A stretch of 64,000 nt of DNA from the NCBI GenBank assembly GCA_944389195.1, contig CALXLM010000040.1, positions 1 to 64,000 on the forward strand, read 5' to 3'. The stretch is from an uncultured Opitutales bacterium. Its GTDB lineage: Bacteria > Verrucomicrobiota > Verrucomicrobiia > Opitutales > Intestinicryptomonadaceae. The notes under the pieces were generated by a model. The model was not told the DNA's origin. It saw only the letters and a list, made by a program, of their open reading frames with translations, and did no database searches. Positions 36,450 to 45,542 of the stretch are shown piece after piece (position 1 is the first letter of the stretch; the number at the start of each line of letters is the position of its first letter). The translations under genes and the position numbers were made by a program.

Positions 36450-39400
36450 ATGGATTACAAAGCCACACTCGGAATCAATCCCGACTCGGGAGAAAACGAA
36501 GTCGGGGGAAAAGCACTTTTTGAATATGTAAACATGAGGTTGTCGGCGGCCGGAGAACCGGTGTTCGGTGACGAGTCCTGCTATCCGGTGCTCGAACTTG
36601 CAAAGCCTCTTCTTGAAAATTACAGGGAATTCGCAAAGCTCTCTTCAAAAATATACTGCCCTTCTGATTTGCGGATTATGGGATTTATAACGTCCTATCT
36701 CGAGGACGTAGTCGGGGAGCGCGAGCCTATACCCGGACTTCCGCACAAGACATTTGTGCTCGACCATTACGGAACGGCACGCACGCTTTCTATGCCACCC
36801 GACTCCGACGAATATAAAAACCCGGTTGTCGAATCGTACAGGGTAAGGCAGGGAATTCTGAACAACCCGCAAAACGACAGGCGTACCACGGCCGGCGTTT
36901 TCCATGTCGCCGAAGGCGGGCTGCCCGTGCCGGACGACAAAAAGTCTGTGCCGAAAGCGGTCTTTAAAAACATGTGGAAAAAGGCGTTTGAAGCCTCCGA
37001 CGACATGCTCGAACTGCCGTTTACCTCAACCCAAAAGGACAAGGCAAAAACATGGGTATCGCTTCTGCTGCGCCCGATAGTGTGCCCCGAAATACCGAAC
37101 GTTTCTGAGGCAAAAACTATGGAGATACGTTTTTTCGCGCCTGGCGGACTCGTTTCGAATCTCGATTTCGTCGAAAGCATATTCGGAAACGGCGGGAATC
37201 CGTACCTTGAAAAAAACGACTCGTACCGCCACTATGAGACATGGACAGGCAACACCGGATGCATAGTCCTCGCGCCGTACTTAACCAAGCTTACGAAAAA
37301 GGAACTCGGCCTGCCGAACGTCGAAGACGCCACTGAAAGGCAAAAGCGCGACGGCATGTGCTGGAGTGACGAAAACGAGCTATACAACGACGGCAAGCCA
37401 TTTAAGCTTACTGCGCGGGATTCGAGCGGGGTCATAGTGACGCTGCTTGCCGACAATTATTTCGGATACTCGAAAAAAGAGGTAAAGACCCAAATAAGTT
37501 TTGCTGCGAACATGTACGGGCAGTGCGAGGAGGAGCATAGCGGTGGCGCGACAGCATTCTCAAGCCGCGATCTCGGAGAGGATTTCTGGACGAGCTCGTA
37601 CGCGCCGAACACGCGGCGCACCTTCTCGGAGCTTGTCGAGCTCCTCGGAGGGGAGATAACCGTTTCTGAGGACGGATGGGCGCGAGATAAAAAATATCCC
37701 GACATAATATACGTCGATGAAAATTCGTATTTTTCTTTAAAGACCCAAACGGTAAGCTGGGAAAAAGACGGCGTCGAAAAAAGCGTAAAGCTAATGCCTC
37801 ACACGACGTATATAACGCCCGCCGGGTACAAAGTCGAGATGGCGCGCCCGCACGAAAGCCGTCGCTGGAGGCTTGTGGGAACCGTCGAGGAGGGGGTGTA
37901 TTGCCATAAGCCCGCAACCGTTTCGGGAGGCGGCAAAAGCGAAATATCTAAAGACATATCCGACGCAATAATCCACGGGCCGTCAATTGTGGCCGACTTT
38001 AAAAAGGATATAAAACTCGTCGAGGAGATCATCGACAAAAACTACGGAAACCGCAACAAAGACCCTTCCCAAAACAAGGGCGAAAACAGCCGAAAAATTC
38101 TCGACCCGCGGCGTACAATGGGATCGGTCGTCAAGCTCCTGACGCCCTCAGACGACTTCACCGACGAATACAACAAATGGGTTGAATCCATCCCCTTCTA
38201 TATCAGGGAATTTGTGCTAACTGTAAAGCGCCACTACCGCCCCGATTGGAACGGAAAATGGCAGGATAAATTCAGCGTAGATACGATAAACGGAGCGGGC
38301 GGCAACACGCTGAAATACAAAAACGCAAACGTTCTGACCTCCTACCTGAGAATAGGCTTTACCGAGGACGGCTCTTGGCGAACGTTCAGCCTGAGGAAGG
38401 ATTTCGCCCCCTCGGTCAAGCTGCAGATGGAGGACGACATCACAAGCTCCGTAGTCGTTCCGCGCAGCAGCGTCGAATATCTGCCCGCTGACATGGCCGA
38501 CAACCCGAGAGCGTCGGTAAAATTCACCGAAAACTGCGAATACAGGCTGTTTCAACGCCCCGACGAAGCCGTAGTGCGCGGCTACGACAAGCGCGCAGAG
38601 GCCGACATGTCGAAAAGCGGCGTGTTTTTCTCCAACTACGAGCCGCTCGACAGAAAGCAGGTAAGGGAAATGGCGGAAGACGTTTTGCGCTTCGACAAAT
38701 TTACCGCGCCGATGCGCGAAAACCTCGAGAAATTTCTCGGAGAATCCGAGCCTAAATATGTTGTTTGCTCCGCAAACCCGCGCATTGTGGACGGAAAGCC
38801 CGGCAAAAACGTCCGCTACCTTCAAAACCGCGACGATATCGTAAATAGAAGGAAATATTATGTCGCCGACATCGGAGTGCGCCTTGCCCGCAAAATTCCG
38901 CTTGGCAAAACGGTGCCGTATCCGGTGTGCGCGGTAATCGCGGGGCGCAGGAACAATCCGGCCGGCGACGGCATACGCTCGCTGGCAGTCCACGGGCCGC
39001 TGCACTATTTGGAGCTTCCGGAACTGTTTATGGAATTTATTGCGTCCATGACGGGCAAGTCGCCCTCGACTGTCGGGGCGGGGCTTGAGGGAGCGATGAC
39101 AAAAGCGCCGTTTAACGCGCTATGCCCGATTACCGACCTAAACAACGCGCTGGTGTCGTTTGCCTTGACGAATTACGACGGTTGGCTTAGCAGCGCAGGC
39201 TATCTCGGGCCGAAATACAGAATCGACCACGACATAAGCCTGCTAGTCCCCGAATTGTGGGCGCGCATGAAGCCCGACGAACTCGACCCAAAAAATCTGA
39301 TGCGCGACGGCATGATAGAGCGCTGCAAAGACTTTGAATACCGCGGTAAGAAAATACTCGCCTCCCGACTCGGTTGGAGAATCACAGACGAATTTGTAAA

Positions 39401-39899
39401 AAGATATTTCGGCAGAATATTCTCCACGCCAGCCTCGATATTTACCCCCGACATGCTTCGTCCCGAACTGCAGGATATGGACACCTTCGCAGACGGCATG
39501 GACAACATGGTCGGCGCCCACAGGCGCGCCGCGGAAATGTATTTTAACGACGGCTCGATCGAAGGCGCGTGCCCGCCCTTGAAAGCCCTGCTGCACATAA
39601 TGCGCGACGGCCACTACGAGGGGAAAACCCTCGAAGACCAGTCCATAAGGGAAATGTTCCTGTTCGACAACGTGATAAGATCGGAATGGTACGCCGAAAG
39701 GCTCATATCAAGGCAGCAATTGGAGGTCAACAAGTTGCAAACGGTTTTGTCGAATCTTACGTCGCTACCGCCAGAAGAAAAGAACCAACAAATTCTATCG
39801 GAGATAGACTCCGCCCGCGCGCGCATCAAGCTTGTAAAAAGCATCGGCTATCTTAAATCGCTTGTCGGGACTCTGGGAGTGGATCCGTTTGTATTGTGA
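36450..39899 (+). CDS. Probable PPi-type phosphoenolpyruvate carboxykinase
   Basis: A 1,149-residue cytoplasmic protein with no signal peptide, transmembrane segment or P-loop. Its length and sequence fit my memory of the PPi-dependent PEP carboxykinases found in Propionibacterium and Entamoeba (about 1,100-1,150 residues, unrelated to ATP/GTP PEPCK). Highly conserved-looking blocks are YFGYSKKEVKTQIS at about 337-350 and EEEHSGG at 360-366, with FVLDHYGTARTLSMPPDS near 102-119. Such an enzyme would interconvert oxaloacetate plus PPi and PEP, CO2 and phosphate, linking succinate or fumarate metabolism to gluconeogenesis. The assignment is by recollection of the family and needs an alignment. 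It ends 9 bp before the start of the next gene. Confidence 0.55.
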   Translation: MDYKATLGINPDSGENEVGGKALFEYVNMRLSAAGEPVFGDESCYPVLELAKPLLENYREFAKLSSKIYCPSDLRIMGFITSYLEDVVGEREPIPGLPHKTFVLDHYGTARTLSMPPDSDEYKNPVVESYRVRQGILNNPQNDRRTTAGVFHVAEGGLPVPDDKKSVPKAVFKNMWKKAFEASDDMLELPFTSTQKDKAKTWVSLLLRPIVCPEIPNVSEAKTMEIRFFAPGGLVSNLDFVESIFGNGGNPYLEKNDSYRHYETWTGNTGCIVLAPYLTKLTKKELGLPNVEDATERQKRDGMCWSDENELYNDGKPFKLTARDSSGVIVTLLADNYFGYSKKEVKTQISFAANMYGQCEEEHSGGATAFSSRDLGEDFWTSSYAPNTRRTFSELVELLGGEITVSEDGWARDKKYPDIIYVDENSYFSLKTQTVSWEKDGVEKSVKLMPHTTYITPAGYKVEMARPHESRRWRLVGTVEEGVYCHKPATVSGGGKSEISKDISDAIIHGPSIVADFKKDIKLVEEIIDKNYGNRNKDPSQNKGENSRKILDPRRTMGSVVKLLTPSDDFTDEYNKWVESIPFYIREFVLTVKRHYRPDWNGKWQDKFSVDTINGAGGNTLKYKNANVLTSYLRIGFTEDGSWRTFSLRKDFAPSVKLQMEDDITSSVVVPRSSVEYLPADMADNPRASVKFTENCEYRLFQRPDEAVVRGYDKRAEADMSKSGVFFSNYEPLDRKQVREMAEDVLRFDKFTAPMRENLEKFLGESEPKYVVCSANPRIVDGKPGKNVRYLQNRDDIVNRRKYYVADIGVRLARKIPLGKTVPYPVCAVIAGRRNNPAGDGIRSLAVHGPLHYLELPELFMEFIASMTGKSPSTVGAGLEGAMTKAPFNALCPITDLNNALVSFALTNYDGWLSSAGYLGPKYRIDHDISLLVPELWARMKPDELDPKNLMRDGMIERCKDFEYRGKKILASRLGWRITDEFVKRYFGRIFSTPASIFTPDMLRPELQDMDTFADGMDNMVGAHRRAAEMYFNDGSIEGACPPLKALLHIMRDGHYEGKTLEDQSIREMFLFDNVIRSEWYAERLISRQQLEVNKLQTVLSNLTSLPPEEKNQQILSEIDSARARIKLVKSIGYLKSLVGTLGVDPFVL

Positions 39900-39907
39900 G
39901 ATTGTTT

Positions 39908-41332
39908 ATGAATAAAACTATATTGATATTGATGGCAGCCAGCTGCGCATGCGCAGTGTTCGGGAGGGACGTGTATGTGTCGTCGTCTTTCGGCAGCGAC
40001 TCCAACGAAGGGACGGCCTCGGCTCCGTTGAAAACCATAGCTGCCGCCCCCAAAGACGGGGTAAACCTGTTCCTAAGGCGCGGAGACGTGTTCTTTGAAA
40101 CGCTCGAAGGCTTTAAAAATTCGACGATAGACGCATACGGCGAAGGGGCAAAGCCTCTAATATGCGGATTGAAAATATTAAAAAACAACGGTGCATGGAT
40201 GAAACTTCCGAACGGTGTATGGCGCCTCGACCTGTCCAAGCAGGAAGATTTCGAAGGCTACAAGGCGGAAGAAAAGACAAACAACATAGGCGCCATCTAC
40301 TATATAAACGAGGATAAAATTTACGGCCATCTGGTCAGGCGTGGAAATGCGCTTGCAAACGAAGGCGATTTCTGGGTCGCCGACCACCTCAACGTGACAG
40401 ACGTTCAGAATAAAAACGAAAAATTTAGACACTTGTATTTTAAATCCGAACGCCACCCGTCTGAGATCGGGGAAAAAGTGGGCTTTGTCACCTGCTCTTT
40501 CGGCGTAAGAAATATACGGAACTGCACCGTAAAAAACATTGACGTAAAGGGTTTCGGCGTCCACGGAATATCCAAGGCATGGAACAGCCAATTTAAAAAC
40601 ATAGGCATCGACCTTATAGGCGGAAGCGTGCAGCTCTCATACAAGACATGGGTGAGGCTCGGGAACGGCGTGGAATTTTGGATTTCCGACAATGACCCGT
40701 GCAACGGAAATATTGTGGAGGACTGCAAGATAACGCGAACCTACGACTGCGGCGCGACAATACAAGGCATCGCCGACGGAGAAATGAAGGCGGAAAACAT
40801 AAAGTTTACAAAAAATTATTTCTTTAGATGCCGCCAGGCTTTCGAACATTTCATGCGCTCAAATAAAGCCACCGCAAAATACGTCAACTGCGAATTCTCT
40901 GACAACCGCTGTTTCGACATGGGGCAAAACGAGTTTTCAACGCCAGAAATGCGCGACGCCAACTTGCTGTCCTACGAAAAAAAACCCATAAGCGGACTCG
41001 CTATAAAGAACAACATATTCTGGGGAGCCCCGATATACAGCGCCCAAACCCACATGGCAAAATTGGAGGGCAACACATTCTACGTTTACAAAGGCCAATA
41101 CCTGTATTTTAACAGGGCGTTTCCGCAAAATGTTATCTGGGCCGACAGCGAAGCCGACATAGAAAAATTCAAGGAGTTTGCGGGAGACCCCACGGACAAA
41201 ATAGTAATCGTTTCAAAAGACGACGAATCATTGAAGCGCGAAGTTCTCGACTCCGCCTTTAGCGGGGAAAAAAGCGCCATAAAGAAAAAAACACGCCAGA
41301 AATACCGCCGCGACTTCTTTTACAGAAAATAG
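39908..41332 (+). CDS. Secreted right-handed parallel beta-helix protein
   Basis: A 474-residue secreted protein. The signal peptide ends near residue 19 (SCACAVFG). It continues with DVYVSSSFGSDSNEGTASAP, the standard opening of pectate-lyase-like and DUF1565-type beta-helix proteins. The rest is regular short strands and asparagine-rich turns (for example ENIKFTKNYFFRCRQAFEH, AIKNNIFWGAPIYS), the pattern of beta-helix coils. It probably binds or cleaves polysaccharide, but no catalytic residues could be identified. The start at 39908 lies 8 bp after the preceding stop, so it is likely co-transcribed with the upstream gene. A GTG at 39896 is also in frame. Confidence 0.75.
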   Translation: MNKTILILMAASCACAVFGRDVYVSSSFGSDSNEGTASAPLKTIAAAPKDGVNLFLRRGDVFFETLEGFKNSTIDAYGEGAKPLICGLKILKNNGAWMKLPNGVWRLDLSKQEDFEGYKAEEKTNNIGAIYYINEDKIYGHLVRRGNALANEGDFWVADHLNVTDVQNKNEKFRHLYFKSERHPSEIGEKVGFVTCSFGVRNIRNCTVKNIDVKGFGVHGISKAWNSQFKNIGIDLIGGSVQLSYKTWVRLGNGVEFWISDNDPCNGNIVEDCKITRTYDCGATIQGIADGEMKAENIKFTKNYFFRCRQAFEHFMRSNKATAKYVNCEFSDNRCFDMGQNEFSTPEMRDANLLSYEKKPISGLAIKNNIFWGAPIYSAQTHMAKLEGNTFYVYKGQYLYFNRAFPQNVIWADSEADIEKFKEFAGDPTDKIVIVSKDDESLKREVLDSAFSGEKSAIKKKTRQKYRRDFFYRK

Positions 41333-41419
41333 GCTTTCCGTTTGAAGCGTTTCCCCTTCGCCGCTTTTCAAAGCCGCCTCATAAATGCGCTAAACGGGAC
41401 GAAATCGGCGGATTAGGCG

Positions 41420-41452
41420 CCGCCTCAAGGAGCCGCCTCAAGGAGCCGCCTC
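41420..41452. repeat. 13-bp tandem repeat, 2.5 copies
   Basis: CCGCCTCAAGGAG is repeated twice exactly and followed by CCGCCTC. It lies in the 244-bp gap between the beta-helix gene and glcD. Confidence 0.8.
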
Positions 41453-41576
41453 CCTTAGCGTGGTATAAAACCGCGCCTTGCGTTATGCAAACCGCGACAA
41501 CGCCAAATCAATAAAACCTTGACGCAAAAAAGACGCATTCTACTCTTTAGCCATATACCATAAAACAACTCGCCGC

Positions 41577-42953
41577 ATGCTTCCAACAAAAGATTTTGAA
41601 AAGATTGTCGGCCGCGGGAATGTGCTCGCGTCCGTAGCAGACAGACAAACCTACGCATACGATTCCGCTGTGCTCGACCCCGTCACTCCCGCGCTCGTCG
41701 TATGTCCCGAAACATCCGGACAGCTCGGGGGCGTAATCGCCCTATGCTACAAGCACGGCCTTCCCATGACCGTAAGGGGCTCAGGGACAAACCTCTCGGG
41801 GGGAACCGTGCCGGACTCGACGGATTCGGTTGTCATAAGCACGCAGAAGCTTAACAGAATTTTGGAGATTAACGAAGCTGATTTGTACGCCGTCGTCGAA
41901 CCGGGGGTAGTGACGGCTAAATTTGCCGGAGCGGTTTCCCAAAAGAATCTCTTTTATCCGCCCGATCCCGGCTCGCAGGCGGTTTCCACAATCGGCGGAA
42001 ACATCGCCGAAAACGCTGGCGGGCTGCGCGGCCTTAAATACGGCGTCACCAAGGACTATGTTATGGGGCTGGAGTTCTTTGACAGCAAAGGCGATATTGT
42101 AAAAAGCGGGTCGCGCACCGTAAAATGCGTGACCGGATACAACCTATCGGGGTTAATGGTGGCTTCCGAAGGAACGCTCGGCGTCATTTCCAAGGCGATA
42201 CTCAAGCTTATCCCACCGCCGAAAGCGTCAAAAGCAATGACCGCCGTCTTTGACGACGTTCAAAAGGCGGCGGACGCCGTTGCGGGCATAATAGCCGCGC
42301 ATATACTGCCGTGCACTTTGGAATTTATGGACAACGTCACAATCAACATGGTCGAAGACGACGTAAAAATCGGGCTTCCGCGCGACGCACAGGCCATGCT
42401 GCTCATTGAAGTTGACGGCCATCCGGCTCAGGTTGAGGACGACGCGGCGACAGTCGAAGCGCAGCTGAAGAAAAACGGCGCATCCGGCATATTCGTGGCA
42501 CGCGACGCCGAAGAAAAGAACAAAATATGGGAAGCCCGTAGAAAGGCGCTTCCCGCGTTGGCCCGCAGGCGGCCGACAATCGTGCTCGAAGACGCAACCG
42601 TTCCGCGCTCGAAAATTCCGGCAATGATAGGGGCCATCAATGAAATAGCCGCCAAATACGAGCTTCTTGTCGGCACTTTCGGCCATGCCGGAGACGGCAA
42701 TCTCCACCCCTCAATCCTATGCGACAGGCGCGATAAGGAGGAGTTCTCACGCGTGGAAAACGCCATAGACGAACTCTTTAGAAGAACGATAGAAATGGGC
42801 GGAACGCTTTCCGGCGAACACGGCATCGGGACGGCGAAGGCAAAATGGCTCGAATTGGAAACGTCGAAAGCCACAACAGAATATTCGCGCCTCGTGCGCC
42901 GCGCCGTCGATCCTAAAGGTCTTTTTAACCCGTCAAAAATGGCGGCCATTTGA
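41577..42953 (+). CDS. glcD: Glycolate oxidase FAD subunit GlcD-like
   Basis: A 458-residue flavoprotein of the FAD-linked oxidase (PCMH/VAO) family. The FAD-binding part (residues 30-220) contains TVRGSGTNLSGG and GGNIAENAGGLRGLKYG. The C-terminal substrate domain contains GHAGDGNLHPS and ends with GEHGIGTAK and LFNPSKM, the usual glycolate/D-lactate dehydrogenase signature. It oxidises glycolate or another 2-hydroxy acid and passes electrons to the iron-sulfur subunit encoded 3 bp downstream. D-lactate is an alternative substrate. GlcE is not adjacent; the two-gene GlcD-GlcF form is common. Confidence 0.9.
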   Translation: MLPTKDFEKIVGRGNVLASVADRQTYAYDSAVLDPVTPALVVCPETSGQLGGVIALCYKHGLPMTVRGSGTNLSGGTVPDSTDSVVISTQKLNRILEINEADLYAVVEPGVVTAKFAGAVSQKNLFYPPDPGSQAVSTIGGNIAENAGGLRGLKYGVTKDYVMGLEFFDSKGDIVKSGSRTVKCVTGYNLSGLMVASEGTLGVISKAILKLIPPPKASKAMTAVFDDVQKAADAVAGIIAAHILPCTLEFMDNVTINMVEDDVKIGLPRDAQAMLLIEVDGHPAQVEDDAATVEAQLKKNGASGIFVARDAEEKNKIWEARRKALPALARRRPTIVLEDATVPRSKIPAMIGAINEIAAKYELLVGTFGHAGDGNLHPSILCDRRDKEEFSRVENAIDELFRRTIEMGGTLSGEHGIGTAKAKWLELETSKATTEYSRLVRRAVDPKGLFNPSKMAAI

Positions 42954-42956
42954 GTT

Positions 42957-44252
42957 ATGGACAATTTAAGACAACTGGCGGCGGAACTGTCAAAACTCGA
43001 CGACAAGCTCGTCAAATGCATGCGCTGCGGGACATGCCAATCGGTTTGCCCGATATTTGCCGAAACCGTAAAGGAGTCGGACGTCGCGAGGGGAAAACTT
43101 GCGCTGCTGTCAAATCTTGCATCGGAAATCATCGACGATCCCCAAGCCGTCCGGGAAAGGCTTGACCGCTGCCTTCTATGCGGTTCGTGCCAAGACGCGT
43201 GCCCTTCGGGGGTCAAGACTCTCGACATTTTCATGAAGGCGCGCGAAATATCCGCCCGATATTTGGGGCTCAACCCCGTAAAAAAGCTCATATTCCGCGC
43301 CATGCTTTGCAATCCGCGCGCCTTTAATTTTGCGCTGCGCGCCGCAAGGCCGTTTCAAAAGCTGTTTATGCGCGCCCAACAAAACGCGCCCCGCACCGCA
43401 AAAGTGCCTCTTGCAAAGTTTGCCATAGGCGATAGGCGGCTGCCAGTCATGCCCGAAGCCTCAATACACGAAAAATACGGAGACTTGGACGTGCCTGCAA
43501 AACCGGGAAAACCCAAGGTTTTATTTTTCCCGGGCTGCATGGGCGACAAGGTTTACACAAACGTCACGGAAGCGTGCATTAAAATTTTTAAGCATTTCGG
43601 AGTGGGAGTGCGCATTCCGGGGAACCTCGCATGCTGCGGCATACCCGCCCTCGCCTCCGGCGACGCCGAAGGTTTTAAAACAATGCTCGCCCACGACGTC
43701 GACATAATAAAAAAAATCGACTTCGACTACATAGTGACGGCGTGTTCGTCGTGCACAGAAACAATCGGCGAACTCTGGCCCAAATACGCCTCAGAGATGC
43801 CGGAATACTCGGCAGCCGCAAAAGACATCGGAAAAAAGGCAATAGACATAAACGCATTTATTGTTGACGTTTTGAAAGTTGATACGTTGCCTAAAGAAAA
43901 GCTGCAAAAAACCTCCAAAATCACATACCACGACTCATGCCACTTGCTAAAGTCGCTCGGAATATCCTCGCAGCCGCGCAAACTCGTAAAGGCCAATTCC
44001 GATTACGAATTCGTCGAAATGGACGAAGCTGACAAATGCTGCGGTTGCGGCGGAAGTTTTACCCTTACACATTATGACATTTCCCGCAAAATAGGCCAGC
44101 GAAAGCGCGACAACATCGTAAAAAGCGGCGCAAAAACCGTCGCATGCGGCTGCCCGGCGTGCATGATGCAAATATCGAATCTACTGGCTCTCAACGGAGA
44201 CGACGTAAAAGTCAGGCATGTAGCCGAAATATTTGCCGAAACATTGGAATGA
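42957..44252 (+). CDS. glcF: Glycolate oxidase iron-sulfur subunit GlcF-like
   Basis: A 431-residue iron-sulfur protein of the GlcF/CCG family. Two 4Fe-4S motifs lie near the N-terminus: CMRCGTCQSVCP and CLLCGSCQDACP. The C-terminal part has two CCG domains, with CCGIPALASGD and KCCGCGGSFTLTH as their cysteine motifs. It accepts electrons from GlcD and feeds the quinone pool at the cytoplasmic face of the membrane. The start lies 3 bp after the glcD stop. No terminator is visible after it. Confidence 0.92.
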   Translation: MDNLRQLAAELSKLDDKLVKCMRCGTCQSVCPIFAETVKESDVARGKLALLSNLASEIIDDPQAVRERLDRCLLCGSCQDACPSGVKTLDIFMKAREISARYLGLNPVKKLIFRAMLCNPRAFNFALRAARPFQKLFMRAQQNAPRTAKVPLAKFAIGDRRLPVMPEASIHEKYGDLDVPAKPGKPKVLFFPGCMGDKVYTNVTEACIKIFKHFGVGVRIPGNLACCGIPALASGDAEGFKTMLAHDVDIIKKIDFDYIVTACSSCTETIGELWPKYASEMPEYSAAAKDIGKKAIDINAFIVDVLKVDTLPKEKLQKTSKITYHDSCHLLKSLGISSQPRKLVKANSDYEFVEMDEADKCCGCGGSFTLTHYDISRKIGQRKRDNIVKSGAKTVACGCPACMMQISNLLALNGDDVKVRHVAEIFAETLE

Positions 44253-44574
44253 CAAAATTCCCCGCTGGAACATGCGCCAAACGGCGTTTAGCTCGCAAGG
44301 CATACGCCCATGCCTCCCCGCAGCAACGGTCAGGCGCCGACAGCTTCTGCCTGTATTTAAGGCAGCGCGAAAGAGCCGCAAGAGCCGGCCTATTCGTCTC
44401 TTCGCCCCTTCTTGCCTGGCGGAGTTTTATGAACCAGTCTCGCCGCAAACAGGCACAATGCGCAAGCCATAGCGCCAATCAGAGAGCCAAAACTGCAAAA
44501 TATACAACCAAACATAGCCTTATTTATAACAAACCTGTCAATACCTGCATATCGTAAATTTTCAAAATTCAGTT
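44253..44574. other. Intergenic, no gene seen
   Basis: A 322-bp gap with short low-quality frames on both strands. I see no promoter or structured RNA. Confidence 0.5.
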
Positions 44575-45126
44575 ATGAAAAAAATATTGCTGTATATTTC
44601 CCTGGCCGCGCTCCCCTATCCCGCAGCCGCGCTCGACGGCGCGGCTGCCGGGTACGACTTCTCCGCGCTTTTAAACCCAAAGAATTTCGAAAACGTCGAT
44701 ACATCATGCTTTAACGAATACGGCAAGCAGGTGTTCGATATTTCATTTGAGAAAATTTCCGTCAAAAGCGGAATGGGCGCATTCAATATTTCATTGCCGC
44801 AGAAAATAACCGTAAAGAATCTGAACCTTGCCGTTTATGCTGCAAACCTCACCTCGAAAGAGCTGGAAAAAACTAACATTCCGCGCCCTCTCGATTTCGA
44901 AATCGAAGGATTAAACCTTACCGTGTACGGAAAAAAGAACATAATGAAAATTACCGCCGAACGCGCCATTATATACAAGGAAAACATCGCATACCTGTCG
45001 CCCGACGCGACTATCTCGGTTGGTGGAAAATCGCTGAAACTCGGGCGCGGCGCAAGCGTGGAATTAAGGGGAAGAATGCTGGTTGTAAAAAGTTCGGAAG
45101 CGGGAAAAATCGGGATTAAAATCTAA
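44575..45126 (+). CDS. Hypothetical secreted protein
   Basis: A 183-residue protein with a clear signal peptide (KKILLYISLAALPYPAAA) and a remainder rich in alternating hydrophobic and polar residues (KITVKNLNLAVYAANL, FEIEGLNLTVYG, LSPDATISVGG), as in beta-jellyroll or LptA/LptC-like envelope proteins. The resemblance is to the general pattern only; I do not recognise a family. It is preceded by a short AT-rich region and followed 21 bp later by a small membrane protein that may belong with it. Confidence 0.6.
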   Translation: MKKILLYISLAALPYPAAALDGAAAGYDFSALLNPKNFENVDTSCFNEYGKQVFDISFEKISVKSGMGAFNISLPQKITVKNLNLAVYAANLTSKELEKTNIPRPLDFEIEGLNLTVYGKKNIMKITAERAIIYKENIAYLSPDATISVGGKSLKLGRGASVELRGRMLVVKSSEAGKIGIKI

Positions 45127-45147
45127 CTGAAAGATTGACAGCCGCCG

Positions 45148-45417
45148 ATGAAAACGACGCCGACCATCTTCGTATTAAAAATAAGCTTCATTCCGGTTTT
45201 TCTCCTCCTCGAAATTCTATTCGCAAAACTCGTCGCGAAATCCGGAGCGGCGGAATTTCTACTTGGCATAGGCGCAAGCAAAGAGTTCACAATTAAAGCG
45301 TTGTTTACGGCAGCATGCGTTTTGGCAGTACTATCGACAGCCTTGTACGTAAAAACAATTCTGTTAATCGTAACCCGCATTAAGCGCACAAAAAACGGCC
45401 CTCACAAAAACGCATAA
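45148..45417 (+). CDS. Small hypothetical membrane protein
   Basis: An 89-residue protein with two hydrophobic segments at about 6-30 (LKISFIPVFLLLEILFA) and 50-73 (FTAACVLAVLSTALYV), and a basic C-terminus that would remain in the cytoplasm. No known family. It has a modest size and no clear ribosome-binding site, so it may not be expressed. Confidence 0.45.
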   Translation: MKTTPTIFVLKISFIPVFLLLEILFAKLVAKSGAAEFLLGIGASKEFTIKALFTAACVLAVLSTALYVKTILLIVTRIKRTKNGPHKNA

Positions 45418-45477
45418 ATGGCCGGGCTTCTTCACAACACGGCCTGCGAACTTTTCCATGGAATTATTGCAAACGGC

Positions 45478-45515
45478 AAAAAAAAGCCCGGAAACAAAAA
45501 CAACGCTTCCGGGCT
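45478..45515 (-). terminator. Rho-independent terminator of the Gfo/Idh/MocA gene
   Basis: On the minus strand AGCCCGGAA and TTCCGGGCT form a 9-bp stem around a 13-nt T-rich loop and are followed by a run of Ts. It lies 28 bp after the stop. Confidence 0.88.
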
Positions 45516-45542
45516 TCCGCGGTAAAAATCAGGCCGAGCCTA

